NCBI GenBank assembly: GCA_031972835.1
Contig: DALYDX010000002.1
Coordinates: 1 to 60,961, forward strand
DNA: 60,961 bases
Direction of reading: 5' to 3'
From: CAZLWF01 sp031972835
Lineage (GTDB): Bacteria > Patescibacteriota > Minisyncoccia > Phycocordibacterales > UBA9973
The position numbers and the translations under genes were made by a program. Position 1 is the stretch's first letter; every line of letters begins with the position of its first letter. The notes under the pieces are model-generated. The model searched no databases and was not told the origin of the DNA. It saw only the letters and a list, made by a program, of their open reading frames with translations. Below are positions 1 through 7,424 of this stretch, piece by piece.

Positions 1-749
1 TTCGCTTTTGTAATCTTAACGCGTTTATTATTCTCATCAAAGAAATATATTCCAGGCCAAGTGAAATACGCTTTGTATTTTGCGTAGTTTAATTTACCAT
101 CTCCATCCAGTTTTATTTCACCATCTTTTTTATTAATTTTCTTGCAATATGTAGCTAAGTCTCCTTGCTGTTCGATTGGGATTATTTCTCCGTTAGTCCA
201 CCGAGGGATTGTGTCTGCCAGCAGCTCAGCTCCGATATGTGTTAGGCGCTCGCGTAGGTGTGGTGTGGTTTCATCTGGGCCGATTTCAGCGCGAGACATA
301 GCAAGTATTGGTCCTGTGTCCATCCCTAGTGCCATCTTTTGGATTGTCACACCAGTTTCAGTTTCAAGGTTTAATATCGCAGATTCGACAGGTGATGCGC
401 CTCTGTGTTTTGGGAGTAGTGAGTAGTGTATATTTAAAATTCCAAGAGGGAACATGCCTATTAGATCTTGTGGAAATATTTTTCCATACGCGACGACGAT
501 TGCAAGTTCTAAACTATAAGTTTTTAGTTGTGAGAAAAATGCGTCGTCGATTTTTTCTGGAGTAAGAACTGGAATATTGTTTTCTTCTGCCCATACTTTC
601 ACTGGAGTAGGTGTGATTGTGAAGTGTCTACCGATTGGCTTGTCGGGAGATGTGACTATAAGCTCAGGTAAAAATCCATGACCTTTCAATATCTCAAGGG
701 TAGTGCTGGCAAGTTCTGGTGTACCAAAGAATACAAATTTTTTATCCAT
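1..749 (-). CDS. fmt: Methionyl-tRNA formyltransferase, 3' end cut by window edge
   Basis: Fmt formylates Met-tRNAi using 10-formyl-THF, so that the initiator tRNA can be used in translation. About 249 N-terminal codons are visible, against roughly 310 in the family. Reading the minus strand from ATG at 749 gives MDKKFVFFGTPELASTTLE, the Rossmann start typical of Fmt. It continues with a VVAYGKIFP segment and LNIHYSLLPKHRGASP, which holds the formyl-transfer Asn-x-His-x-Ser-Leu-Leu-Pro motif, and then GVTIQKMALGMDTGPIL. The start codon overlaps the last 8 bases of def, the classical def-fmt coupling, and the two are co-transcribed with lepB and hisS upstream. The C-terminal tRNA-binding domain is outside the window. 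Confidence 0.95.
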   Translation of the reverse strand, partial: MDKKFVFFGTPELASTTLEILKGHGFLPELIVTSPDKPIGRHFTITPTPVKVWAEENNIPVLTPEKIDDAFFSQLKTYSLELAIVVAYGKIFPQDLIGMFPLGILNIHYSLLPKHRGASPVESAILNLETETGVTIQKMALGMDTGPILAMSRAEIGPDETTPHLRERLTHIGAELLADTIPRWTNGEIIPIEQQGDLATYCKKINKKDGEIKLDGDGKLNYAKYKAYFTWPGIYFFDENNKRVKITKA

Positions 750-1281
750 TGTGTTTCTCGGGGATTATTTCTTCTATATGCTCTGCGTGGTCTATAAAAA
801 GTATTCCGTCCAAGTGGTCAGTCTCATGTTGAAATATCTGTGCGAGTAGACCTCCACCTCCGCGAGTAAACTTGTTGCCACCTTCATCGTAGGCTTCTAC
901 TGTTGCATTTTTGTAGCGTTTTGTTTTTCCATATAACCAGCGTACAGAGAGACATCCTTCTGGAACTTTTTTCTTTTCTTTGGAATGTTTGATAATTTTT
1001 GGATTTATAAATACTAAGTCCTTTGGCCAGCCACCAGCAGGTTCTATAGGTTCATCATTTTTTATAAAATCTGGATGAAATATTTTCCCAGAGACGATAA
1101 ATATACGTAGAGGTATCCCAATCTGTGGTGCAGCCAAAGCCACACCGTCATCTTCGCGATGCAGTGCTACGCTCATGTCTTTTAGGATTTTCTGGATCTT
1201 CGGAGAAGCGATATCTTTCTGGTCTACCGCTTGGGCAATCGTGCGAAGTACAGGATCATCTTTTTGCACAATTTTTACCAT
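742..1281 (-). CDS. def: Peptide deformylase
   Basis: Metal-dependent removal of the N-formyl group from nascent peptides. All three family motifs are present in the 179 residues: motif 1 as GVALAAPQIG (about residues 46-55; the usual second Gly is Ala), motif 2 EGCLSV (about 108-113, metal Cys) and motif 3 QHETDHLDG (about 150-158, two metal His and the catalytic Glu). There is a 30-residue insertion between motifs 1 and 2 (HPDFIKNDEPIEPAGGWP), as seen in several type I/III-like PDFs. It lies 5 bp after hisS and overlaps fmt by 8 bp, so the three are read as one operon. No Shine-Dalgarno is visible before the ATG. Confidence 0.96.
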   Translation of the reverse strand: MVKIVQKDDPVLRTIAQAVDQKDIASPKIQKILKDMSVALHREDDGVALAAPQIGIPLRIFIVSGKIFHPDFIKNDEPIEPAGGWPKDLVFINPKIIKHSKEKKKVPEGCLSVRWLYGKTKRYKNATVEAYDEGGNKFTRGGGGLLAQIFQHETDHLDGILFIDHAEHIEEIIPEKHNG

Positions 1282-1286
1282 AGTTT

Positions 1287-2594
1287 TTATTTTAACTCTT
1301 TTATGTATTCGAGAAGATTTTTGATTTTTACAGTTTCTTGGGATCGTGTAGCCATGTCGCGTACGAGTACTGCATCTTCAAGTGCTTCCTTTTGTCCGAA
1401 TAGGATTGCGTAAGGGATAGCTAGCTTCTCTGCGATTGCGAGCTGTTGAGAGAGTGTGTCTTTTGATAGAGATTGTGCGATAGGGATGTGAGCTTTACGA
1501 AGTATCTCGATCACATTCAAGCTTTTTAGTTTTGCATCTGCACCAAGCTGGATGAAATAGATCTTCGGTTTTTTCATGATGCGAGGAGTGTGTTTTTTAT
1601 ACCAAGGCATAGTCAGTATTCTGTCTACTCCCATAGCCATACCCATCGCAGGAACATCTCTTTTTCCGCCGATTTGTTTTGCTAGGTAATCGTATCTTCC
1701 GCCCCCTGCGATAGTGATAGGTGATCCATCTTCAGATCCACTTGGTTCAATCACTTCAAAAACAGTACGTGTGTAATATGATAGTCCTCGCACTAGACAT
1801 TTATTTATATTGTAAGCAATTCCCATTTCTTCTAGATATTCTAAAACTTCTTTGAAGTGTTTTTTACAATCGTGACATAGATATGCGACGGCATCCGGAG
1901 CGCCTTCGTTGAGCTCTTTTGTCTTTGGATCTTTTGAATCAAGTATGCGAAGAGGGTTGGTCTTCAATCTCTCACGGTCTATTGCAGGTAAAACATTGAT
2001 ATGTTTTTTGTAATAGTTTGTGAGTTCGCGAATATATGTACCTCGACATTCTTTGTCTCCGATTGAGTTTATATCTACAGACAGGTTTGTTGCTCCTGCA
2101 TCTTCGAGGATTGTTACAGTTGTTCGTATTACAAGTGCATCGATAATACTTTTCTCACTTCCTATGGCGTCGAGATCAAATTGGTAGAACTGTCGGTAAC
2201 GGCCTTTTTGCGGTGTGTCGTGACGAAAAGATGGGCCGTATTGGTAAAACATGACTGGCTGAGGCAAGTTCTGCATTCCGTGTTCTATATATGCACGCAT
2301 GAGTGATGCAGTGTGTTCTGGACGCATAGCAAGCTTGTCACCGCCTTTTGTTTTCAATGTGTACATCTCTTTGTCTATAATATCTGTACCCTCACCAATA
2401 GATGAAGTGAAAACTTCTTCGTGTTCAAGTATTGGGGTCTCGATTGGCTTGAAGCCGTAATACATCGCAACCTCTTGAGCTTTTTCGAAAAATCCTTGAA
2501 ATAGATAATAGTCGTCACCGATTATATCGCGCATTCCTTTTGGGCTTGTAGGAGTTTCTTTCTTTACTTTCTTTTGTGGTTCTTTTGTTGTCAT
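1287..2594 (-). CDS. hisS: Histidyl-tRNA synthetase
   Basis: Class II aminoacyl-tRNA synthetase, 435 aa, close to the bacterial length. Motif 1 is around FKPIETPILEHEEVFTSS, motif 2 around GPSFRHDTPQKGRYRQF, and the His-specific signatures follow: LVRGLSYYTRTVFEV (the usual RGLDYY has Ser in place of Asp here) and AGGGRYDYLAKQIGG. The C-terminal about 90 residues (KIYFIQLGADAKLKSLN onward) form the alpha/beta anticodon-binding domain. A basic N-terminal extension of about 15 residues precedes SPKGMRDIIGDD. It starts 3 bp after lepB and ends 5 bp before def, so all four genes share the lepB promoter. Confidence 0.96.
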   Translation of the reverse strand: MTTKEPQKKVKKETPTSPKGMRDIIGDDYYLFQGFFEKAQEVAMYYGFKPIETPILEHEEVFTSSIGEGTDIIDKEMYTLKTKGGDKLAMRPEHTASLMRAYIEHGMQNLPQPVMFYQYGPSFRHDTPQKGRYRQFYQFDLDAIGSEKSIIDALVIRTTVTILEDAGATNLSVDINSIGDKECRGTYIRELTNYYKKHINVLPAIDRERLKTNPLRILDSKDPKTKELNEGAPDAVAYLCHDCKKHFKEVLEYLEEMGIAYNINKCLVRGLSYYTRTVFEVIEPSGSEDGSPITIAGGGRYDYLAKQIGGKRDVPAMGMAMGVDRILTMPWYKKHTPRIMKKPKIYFIQLGADAKLKSLNVIEILRKAHIPIAQSLSKDTLSQQLAIAEKLAIPYAILFGQKEALEDAVLVRDMATRSQETVKIKNLLEYIKELK

Positions 2595-2597
2595 ATA

Positions 2598-3212
2598 TTA
2601 GTTAGATAATTCATAATTGTGATAAATACCTGGTGTGATTGAAGCATTTGAAAAGGGGAAGAGGCGTAAAAAAGTCTTCCCCACGATATGGTCTTCTGGT
2701 AGAGTTCCCCAAGAACGTGAATCAGAACTTGCTGGACGATTGTCACCCATTACGAAATATTCATCTGCGCCGAGAGTACTTCTCGTTTCAGACTGTTTTG
2801 GTACGTTACCTTTTATATATGGTTCATTGAGTTCGAATCCATCCGGGTGATCTTCGTTTGTGATTGTTACTATTCCATCGGCTGCTACATGTACAGTTTC
2901 ACCTGGAAGTCCGATGATTCTTTTTATAAAATATTTCGTCTCATCTTTTGGGTATTTGAATACGATTACATCACCGCGTACTGGTTCGCTTACTCGGTAC
3001 GAAATCTCGTCTACGATCAGATATTCTCCATCTATAAATGTTGGAACCATAGAGCTTCCAGAAACTATAAAAGGCTGTGCAACAAAAGTACGTACAGGTA
3101 TCACTATAAGGAGTGCAATGATTGCAAAACGTAAAATATCCCAGAAACTTTCTTTCTTCTTTTGAGGTATAGCACCTTCGGTATTTTGAATATTTTCTTC
3201 AGTTTGATCCAT
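2598..3212 (-). CDS. lepB: Signal peptidase I
   Basis: Membrane-bound Ser/Lys protease that removes signal peptides of exported proteins. The start is taken at ATG 3212 (204 aa), because an upstream in-frame ATG at 3287 would lie inside the inverted repeat and upstream of a good promoter. Features: basic N-terminus, one TM (about residues 28-44), catalytic Ser in SGSSMVPTF (about S54), catalytic Lys in YFIKRIIG (about K97), and box E GDNRPASSDSRSWG near the C-terminus. First gene of lepB-hisS-def-fmt. In this genome it must process the many secreted surface and pilin-like proteins seen further along. Confidence 0.94.
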   Translation of the reverse strand: MDQTEENIQNTEGAIPQKKKESFWDILRFAIIALLIVIPVRTFVAQPFIVSGSSMVPTFIDGEYLIVDEISYRVSEPVRGDVIVFKYPKDETKYFIKRIIGLPGETVHVAADGIVTITNEDHPDGFELNEPYIKGNVPKQSETRSTLGADEYFVMGDNRPASSDSRSWGTLPEDHIVGKTFLRLFPFSNASITPGIYHNYELSN

Positions 3213-3223
3213 AAAGTGTATTG

Positions 3224-3252
3224 ATTGTACTATGGATAAGGGCTTGACACAA
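3224..3252 (-). promoter_or_regulatory. Promoter of lepB-hisS-def-fmt
   Basis: On the minus strand TTGTGT (3252-3247), a 17-base spacer and TACAAT (3229-3224) precede the lepB ATG at 3212. The expected transcription start is only a few bases before the ATG. Confidence 0.7.
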
Positions 3253-3262
3253 CGGCTCGCTT

Positions 3263-3354
3263 GATGGCGTTTTAAAAACCCATACATAAAATGTTGCTAC
3301 ATTTTTGCTTTTCTCGCCTCGCCAGGCTGCGAAGAGGGTTTTTAAAACGCCATC
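3263..3354. repeat. 19-bp perfect inverted repeat, 54-bp GC-richer spacer
   Basis: The left arm GATGGCGTTTTAAAAACCC (3263-3281) is perfectly complementary to 3336-3354. The spacer holds an AT-rich part and ctcgcctcgccaggctgcga. It sits between the divergent lepB and pth promoters. It resembles in design (long stem, GC-rich loop piece) the other intergenic palindromes of this window. No coding sequence is seen here. Confidence 0.85.
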
Positions 3355-3427
3355 TGCGCTCGCTGAGGAAAAGAATTCAGTTAGTTGCGCTCCCTTAGAA
3401 AAATTCGGACTGACACTTATTTTTTGC

Positions 3428-3433
3428 TATACT
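3428..3433 (+). promoter_or_regulatory. Extended -10 of pth, leaderless arrangement
   Basis: TGC-TATACT followed by six bases (ccatac) and ATG. With the usual 6-7 nt from -10 to start point, transcription begins on or next to the start codon. Confidence 0.7.
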
Positions 3434-3439
3434 CCATAC

Positions 3440-4027
3440 ATGAAAATTATTATAGGACTAGGGAATCCTGGGACGGAATACGAAGGTAGTAGGCATAATA
3501 CTGGGCGTTCAATTTTGCTTGCGCTCGCGAAAAAGCTTGATTTTTCAGATTGGAAGACTGATGTGAAGCTGAAAGCCCTGACTTCAACTGGTAGTATTGA
3601 AAAGAAAAAAGTTATGTTTGTATTACCTGAAACTTTTATGAATCTTTCGGGCAAGAGTGTTGCTCCACTTATCACTTCAAAAAAAGCTCTCGATGACTTA
3701 CTCGTCATATATGATGATTTGGATTTACCGCTTGGCAGAATAAAGATTTCTCACAACCGTTCCGCCGGCGGGCACAATGGAGTTGCTTCAATTATCAAGT
3801 CTGTGAAGTCCGAAGCTTTCACTCGTGTACGTGTCGGAGTGTCACCGGAAACTCCAGGAGGTAAATTGAAGAAACCCTCGGGCGAGAATGCAGTGATAGA
3901 TTTCTTGATGAAGAAATTCCGTGAGCCGGAAATGATAGAGTTCAAAAAGATTATTAAAAAAACTGGAGAAGCTATTGAAACTTTTGTGACAGAAGGTCGC
4001 GAGATGGCTATGACCAAACATAATTAA
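3440..4027 (+). CDS. pth: Peptidyl-tRNA hydrolase
   Basis: Hydrolyses peptidyl-tRNA released during abortive translation. 195 aa from ATG 3440, the family's usual size. An in-frame extension to 3305 is rejected because it crosses the inverted repeat and the promoter. MKIIIGLGNPGTEYEGSRHN carries the N9 and catalytic His19 motif; FMNLSG (about N68) and YDDLDLPLGRIK (about D93) are the other active-site segments, followed by SAGGHNGVASIIK. The -10 box TATACT ends exactly 6 nt before the ATG, so the mRNA is probably leaderless. Followed after 9 bp by rlmB. Confidence 0.96.
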   Translation: MKIIIGLGNPGTEYEGSRHNTGRSILLALAKKLDFSDWKTDVKLKALTSTGSIEKKKVMFVLPETFMNLSGKSVAPLITSKKALDDLLVIYDDLDLPLGRIKISHNRSAGGHNGVASIIKSVKSEAFTRVRVGVSPETPGGKLKKPSGENAVIDFLMKKFREPEMIEFKKIIKKTGEAIETFVTEGREMAMTKHN

Positions 4028-4036
4028 ACAAATAAT

Positions 4037-4774
4037 ATGGAAGACAAAGAATATATTTTCGGAAAACATCCAGTAGAAGAATTTTTATCACGGACACCGA
4101 AACGTGTGCAGAAGATTTTTATAAAAGAGGGAATTGAGCCAAGATTTGGTTCGTCACTTAAAATAGTCGCAAAGAAATATAAAATTTCAGTTGTTGAAGT
4201 TGACCTAAAGAAACTTGCGCTACTCTCTGGTGGCGAACAGCATCAAGGTGTTGTGGCGCTTGTCACAGAGACTCCGATGCTTGATTTGAAGGAATGGATT
4301 GCTACTGTAAAGCTTGAAAGAAACCCGTGTGTAGTGCTCATGGATGAGCTAGAAGACCCACACAATGTAGGTGCAATCATCCGTTCTGCGGCAGGGTTCG
4401 GTGCTAGTGCAATACTCATGGCCAAGCACCGTCAGAGTCCTATTACAGGTGTGGTTACGAAAGCTAGTGCAGGTACAACAGACCGAGTACCTCTCGTGCG
4501 TATCGGAAATATCAACGACACTATCGTAAAACTAAAAGAAAAAGGTTTCTGGATTCTGGGACTTGATGGAGAAGGTGATCAGTCACTTTTTGAAATAGAT
4601 TTGAAAATGCCGATATGTATGGTTGTCGGCGGAGAAGGCAAGGGAATTCGTGAGAAGACTCTGGAGAATTGTGATATCAAAGTTCGTATTCCGATGGAGA
4701 ATAAAGTTGAGTCTTTCAATGCATCTGTTTCTGCTGCACTTGTGTTGTATGAATGGAGGAAGCAAAACAAATAA
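4037..4774 (+). CDS. rlmB: 23S rRNA 2'-O-methyltransferase, TrmH/SpoU family (RlmB type)
   Basis: SPOUT methyltransferase using SAM. The 245 residues divide into an N-terminal substrate-binding domain beginning EYIFGKHPVEEFL (the L30e-like fold of RlmB/TrmH group 3) and a C-terminal knotted domain with DPHNVGAIIRSAAGFGA (motif 1), VVGGEGKGI (motif 2) and RIPMENKVESFNASVSAALVL (motif 3). The N-terminal domain and length favour RlmB (G2251 of 23S rRNA) over TrmH or RlmH; substrate specificity is inferred. Second gene after pth, ended by a short terminator. Confidence 0.88.
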   Translation: MEDKEYIFGKHPVEEFLSRTPKRVQKIFIKEGIEPRFGSSLKIVAKKYKISVVEVDLKKLALLSGGEQHQGVVALVTETPMLDLKEWIATVKLERNPCVVLMDELEDPHNVGAIIRSAAGFGASAILMAKHRQSPITGVVTKASAGTTDRVPLVRIGNINDTIVKLKEKGFWILGLDGEGDQSLFEIDLKMPICMVVGGEGKGIREKTLENCDIKVRIPMENKVESFNASVSAALVLYEWRKQNK

Positions 4775-4786
4775 GAAAACAAATTT

Positions 4787-4812
4787 AAACCCGCAAGGGT
4801 TTTTGTTTTTTT
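4787..4812 (+). terminator. Rho-independent terminator after rlmB
   Basis: Stem AAACCC/GGGTTT with loop GCAA (4787-4802) followed by TTTTTGTTTTTTT. Confidence 0.75.
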
Positions 4813-4838
4813 ACAACCCATACCAGGTACTCGGTAAT

Positions 4839-5119
4839 CTAGAGTGTAGTTACAGGAAAAATCTTTTTCATCTCCACTATTTAAAAGCACGGATATTTTC
4901 TTGCTAGAAAATTCCTCGAGCTCGTGTCGTTACACTCGCTAGTCTTTTAAATAGTGGGGATCTTTGTGTTTTGAATTCAAGAATTCCTAAATAACTAAAT
5001 CCACACTTTCTAAAAAGCCTTGCGCAGTGCGACGGCACGAGCAGAGCAAAAATCCAGCAGGATTTTATGTGTGCTTTTTAAAAGTGGTGGATAAAAGAAA
5101 ATTTTTCTAGAAACTAGAC
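4839..5119 (+). repeat. MITE-like 281-bp palindromic repeat, copy 1
   Basis: About 90 % identical by eye to the reverse complement of 36072-36354. Inside are two long stem-loops: CCACTATTTAAAAG near 4878 pairing with CTTTTAAATAGTGG near 4950, and CCACACTTTCTAAAAAGC near 5002 pairing with GCTTTTTAAAAGTGG near 5070. The right end is TTTCTAGAAACTAGAC, whose inverted form stands at the other end of copy 2. In this copy the left terminal repeat is degraded (gtgtagttacaggaaaaatc). It lies between convergent rlmB and rpsA. No ORF. It accounts for most of the 4775-5187 gap. Confidence 0.88.
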
Positions 5120-5162
5120 AATAATTAACCACTAACGAGATAGGAGTTGTAGACAAAAGAAA

Positions 5163-5180
5163 ACCCCCGAAGGGGAATTC
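5163..5180 (-). terminator. Terminator of rpsA
   Basis: Minus strand CCCC-ttcg-GGGG stem with flanking A/T, followed by a T-rich run toward lower coordinates. Confidence 0.7.
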
Positions 5181-5187
5181 TTTTAAA

Positions 5188-6288
5188 TTACTTTTTTTCT
5201 TCTAGAAACGCTAGAGTCATGCGTTGCTCCTTTGGTTCAAATAGAGTGATTTGGAAATTATAAGTTTTTCCAAGCTCTAGAACTTCACGAAGTTTTGCTT
5301 CTGATCCAAATAGGGAATTGTGGACAAGTCCAGCAACACCTTCTTTAATAGAAACAAGTGCACCATGACGATTGTATTTGATTACAACACCTTTGATGAT
5401 ATCTCCTTTTTTGAGTTTACCTTCAAATTCATTCCATGGATTTTCTTTGAGTGCTTTGATAGATAGAGAAATTTTTCCATCTTTGATTTCGATTATCTTT
5501 GCTTTTACTTGTTCTCCGATTTTAAACATTGAACGTAAGTCTTCTACGAGACCCCAGTCGATTTCAGAAATGTGTACGAGTCCTTCAAGCCCCTCTTCAA
5601 CTTTCAAGAATACTCCGAAGTCTACGATACCAGCGACAGTTGCATCAAGCTCATCTCCAACTGTGTATTTACCGACGATTTCTTTGCGTTCTTCTGGGTT
5701 ATTGTCTTTTTCAGAGAATATAAGCTTGCCTTCTTTTGGAAGAGCAGAGATTATGATTACTGATATTTTCTTGCCAACAAGTTTTTTGAGTTCTTTTAGA
5801 ATTTTATCCTTGTCAGAGTCTTCAACGCGTGGATAATGTTCTGGTTTTAGTTGTGATGCTGGTAGAAATCCTTGGATACCTTGCCATTCCATTATGAGAC
5901 CGCCTTTGTTTGCTTCTTTTACCAAGATCTCCATAATTGTCTTTTCTTTGATTGCGACTTCAGCTTCGTTCCATAGAAGTGCTTGCTTTGCTTCTTTGAG
6001 TGAAAGTTCTGTATATCCGTCTTCATTTTCAGATTCAACAATCTTTGCTTTTATAACATCGCCAATATTTATTTTCTTGATTATGTCTCGAGCATTGTTG
6101 AATTCGCGTCCGTAAATAACACCAGTTCCATATGGTTCTAGTGCAACATACACAGCTGCTTTTTCTATAGCTATAACTGGTCCTTCGATCAGTGAATCAA
6201 CATCTGGTCTAGGTATACTAGTATCTAGTAGTGCGTCTGTGCCAGTCAGCACGACCTCTTCTTTTGTTTCAATTGTTTTCTTTTTCAT
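5188..6288 (-). CDS. rpsA: 30S ribosomal protein S1
   Basis: RNA-binding protein of 366 aa with four S1 (OB-fold) repeats: about residues 33-100 (SLIEGPVIAIEKAAVYV), 118-190, 207-277 (DELDATVAGIVDFGVFLKV, the best match, with VHISEIDW) and 294-363 (GDIIKGVVIKYNRHGALVS). Four-domain S1 proteins are usual in Gram-positives and CPR, against six in E. coli. S1 has a special interest here because nearly no gene in the window has a Shine-Dalgarno sequence. The gene is single and is preceded directly by a terminator-like hairpin, so attenuation or autoregulation is possible. Confidence 0.92.
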   Translation of the reverse strand: MKKKTIETKEEVVLTGTDALLDTSIPRPDVDSLIEGPVIAIEKAAVYVALEPYGTGVIYGREFNNARDIIKKINIGDVIKAKIVESENEDGYTELSLKEAKQALLWNEAEVAIKEKTIMEILVKEANKGGLIMEWQGIQGFLPASQLKPEHYPRVEDSDKDKILKELKKLVGKKISVIIISALPKEGKLIFSEKDNNPEERKEIVGKYTVGDELDATVAGIVDFGVFLKVEEGLEGLVHISEIDWGLVEDLRSMFKIGEQVKAKIIEIKDGKISLSIKALKENPWNEFEGKLKKGDIIKGVVIKYNRHGALVSIKEGVAGLVHNSLFGSEAKLREVLELGKTYNFQITLFEPKEQRMTLAFLEEKK

Positions 6289-6430
6289 AAAATAAAAAAT
6301 CCGCCGCAGCGGAAAATCCTTTTTGAATATGGGTATTTCGGGTTTTATCTCCCAAAAGGGTTATTCCATATTACTCGCTCCGCTCTCTTTCGAGATTAAC
6401 GGCGCGCCTGCTAATAGACACATACTAACA
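6289..6430 (-). promoter_or_regulatory. Structured leader with terminator-like hairpin before rpsA
   Basis: Read on the minus strand, the leader contains AATATGG pairing with CCATATT (about 6373 to 6327), an internal CCCTTTTGGG hairpin, and immediately before the ATG the stem TCCGC-TGCG-GCGGA (6313-6300) followed by TTTTTTATTTT (6299-6289). A full intrinsic terminator that abuts the start codon is most easily explained as an attenuator. No known leader family is recognised. Confidence 0.5.
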
Positions 6431-6530
6431 GATTTCTTTTAAAATGCAACTCACTAATTCTACCTACACAGGTAGCTTTTAGGGCCTAAAAAGACTGGTA
6501 AAGATTCGATTTTTCTGCTATACTTCCTCC

Positions 6531-7148
6531 ATGATTATCACATATTATGGTAAGCAATTTTTCAAAATCACTCAAGGCGACCTTGTGATTGCTTATAACC
6601 CTATTTCAAAATCAGGTTCTAATTCTCCGTCTCGTTTTGGTTCTGATATTGCACTATCCTCAATCTCACTTCCAGATTATTCTGGTATAGATACAGTTAC
6701 ATATGCAGGCAAAGAACCTTTTGTGGTCAGTGGTGGAGGGGACTATGAAGTAAAAGGTGTCTCAATAAAAGGCTTGGGTGGAGAGATTGAAATCGACAAG
6801 AAAAAATATATCAATACAGTTTATACAATAACTCTCGAAGGTATAAAGATTGCGTTTCTAGGTGCCCTCACAGATTTGAATGATGCATCCAGAGAAATAG
6901 TTTCAGGTTCAGATATATTGTTTGTTCCTGTTTCTGATAAGTTTCTCACACCTGCCAAAGCATACAAGATCGCACTATCGCTAGATCCTATGATCATAAT
7001 CCCAATGGAAGATGCGAGTGGTGCACCACTAAAACAATTCTTGAAAGAGGGAGGTCAGGAAGATGCCGATATTGTCGACAAGCTAACACTCAAGAAAAAA
7101 GATTTTGATGGTAAAGAAGCTGAGATTATAGTAATAAAAGAAGCATAG
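6531..7148 (+). CDS. Metallo-beta-lactamase-fold protein lacking the metal motif
   Basis: 205 aa resembling the UlaG-like or MBL_fold_3 group: MIITYYGKQFFKITQGDLVIAYN, an internal FGSDIALSS strand, then PFVVSGGGDYEVKGVSIKG, ITLEGIKIAFLGAL and DILFVPVS. In active members the HxHxDH metal motif would follow the ALSS strand; here it is replaced by a segment with no His (SISLPDYSGIDTV), and only a few His-free acidic positions remain. Probably a non-catalytic or re-purposed fold. The TATACT -10 ends 6 nt before the ATG (leaderless). First gene of the run leading to gyrA. Confidence 0.7.
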   Translation: MIITYYGKQFFKITQGDLVIAYNPISKSGSNSPSRFGSDIALSSISLPDYSGIDTVTYAGKEPFVVSGGGDYEVKGVSIKGLGGEIEIDKKKYINTVYTITLEGIKIAFLGALTDLNDASREIVSGSDILFVPVSDKFLTPAKAYKIALSLDPMIIIPMEDASGAPLKQFLKEGGQEDADIVDKLTLKKKDFDGKEAEIIVIKEA

Positions 7149-7412
7149 ATGTTAAACCAAATAGAAAAGTTAAGACATAAACCTGAAGGTGTGCGAAAAA
7201 ATATCTTACTGATTACCACTTTCATCATAACAGGATTTATAGTTTTAATTTGGGCTTATACTTTGCAATTTAGATTCAATAGCGTGGCAGCAAAAAAACC
7301 TGATAGTAGTATAGAGTCACCAAAACCAATTACACTTATCACTGGGTCTATACAGAAATCAATATCAGATATAAAATCAAATACATCTGTGTATTTCAAT
7401 AAAGAACAATAG
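7149..7412 (+). CDS. Small single-pass membrane protein, unknown
   Basis: 87 aa beginning on the base after the previous stop codon, so translation is probably coupled. The N-terminus is basic (EKLRHKPEGVRKN), followed by one hydrophobic helix at about residues 18-37 (ILLITTFIITGFIVLIWAY) and a Lys/Ser-rich tail of about 45 residues outside or in the cytoplasm. No family recognised. gyrA follows after 12 bp. Confidence 0.65.
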   Translation: MLNQIEKLRHKPEGVRKNILLITTFIITGFIVLIWAYTLQFRFNSVAAKKPDSSIESPKPITLITGSIQKSISDIKSNTSVYFNKEQ

Positions 7413-7424
7413 TTAAAGATATTT

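Noticed and set aside
142..565. Plus-strand ORFs over the first 560 bases
   Set aside because: They are shadows of fmt, which reads cleanly on the minus strand.
3305..3439. N-terminal extension of pth
   Set aside because: It crosses the inverted repeat and the -10 box, and the family begins at MKIIIGLGNPG.
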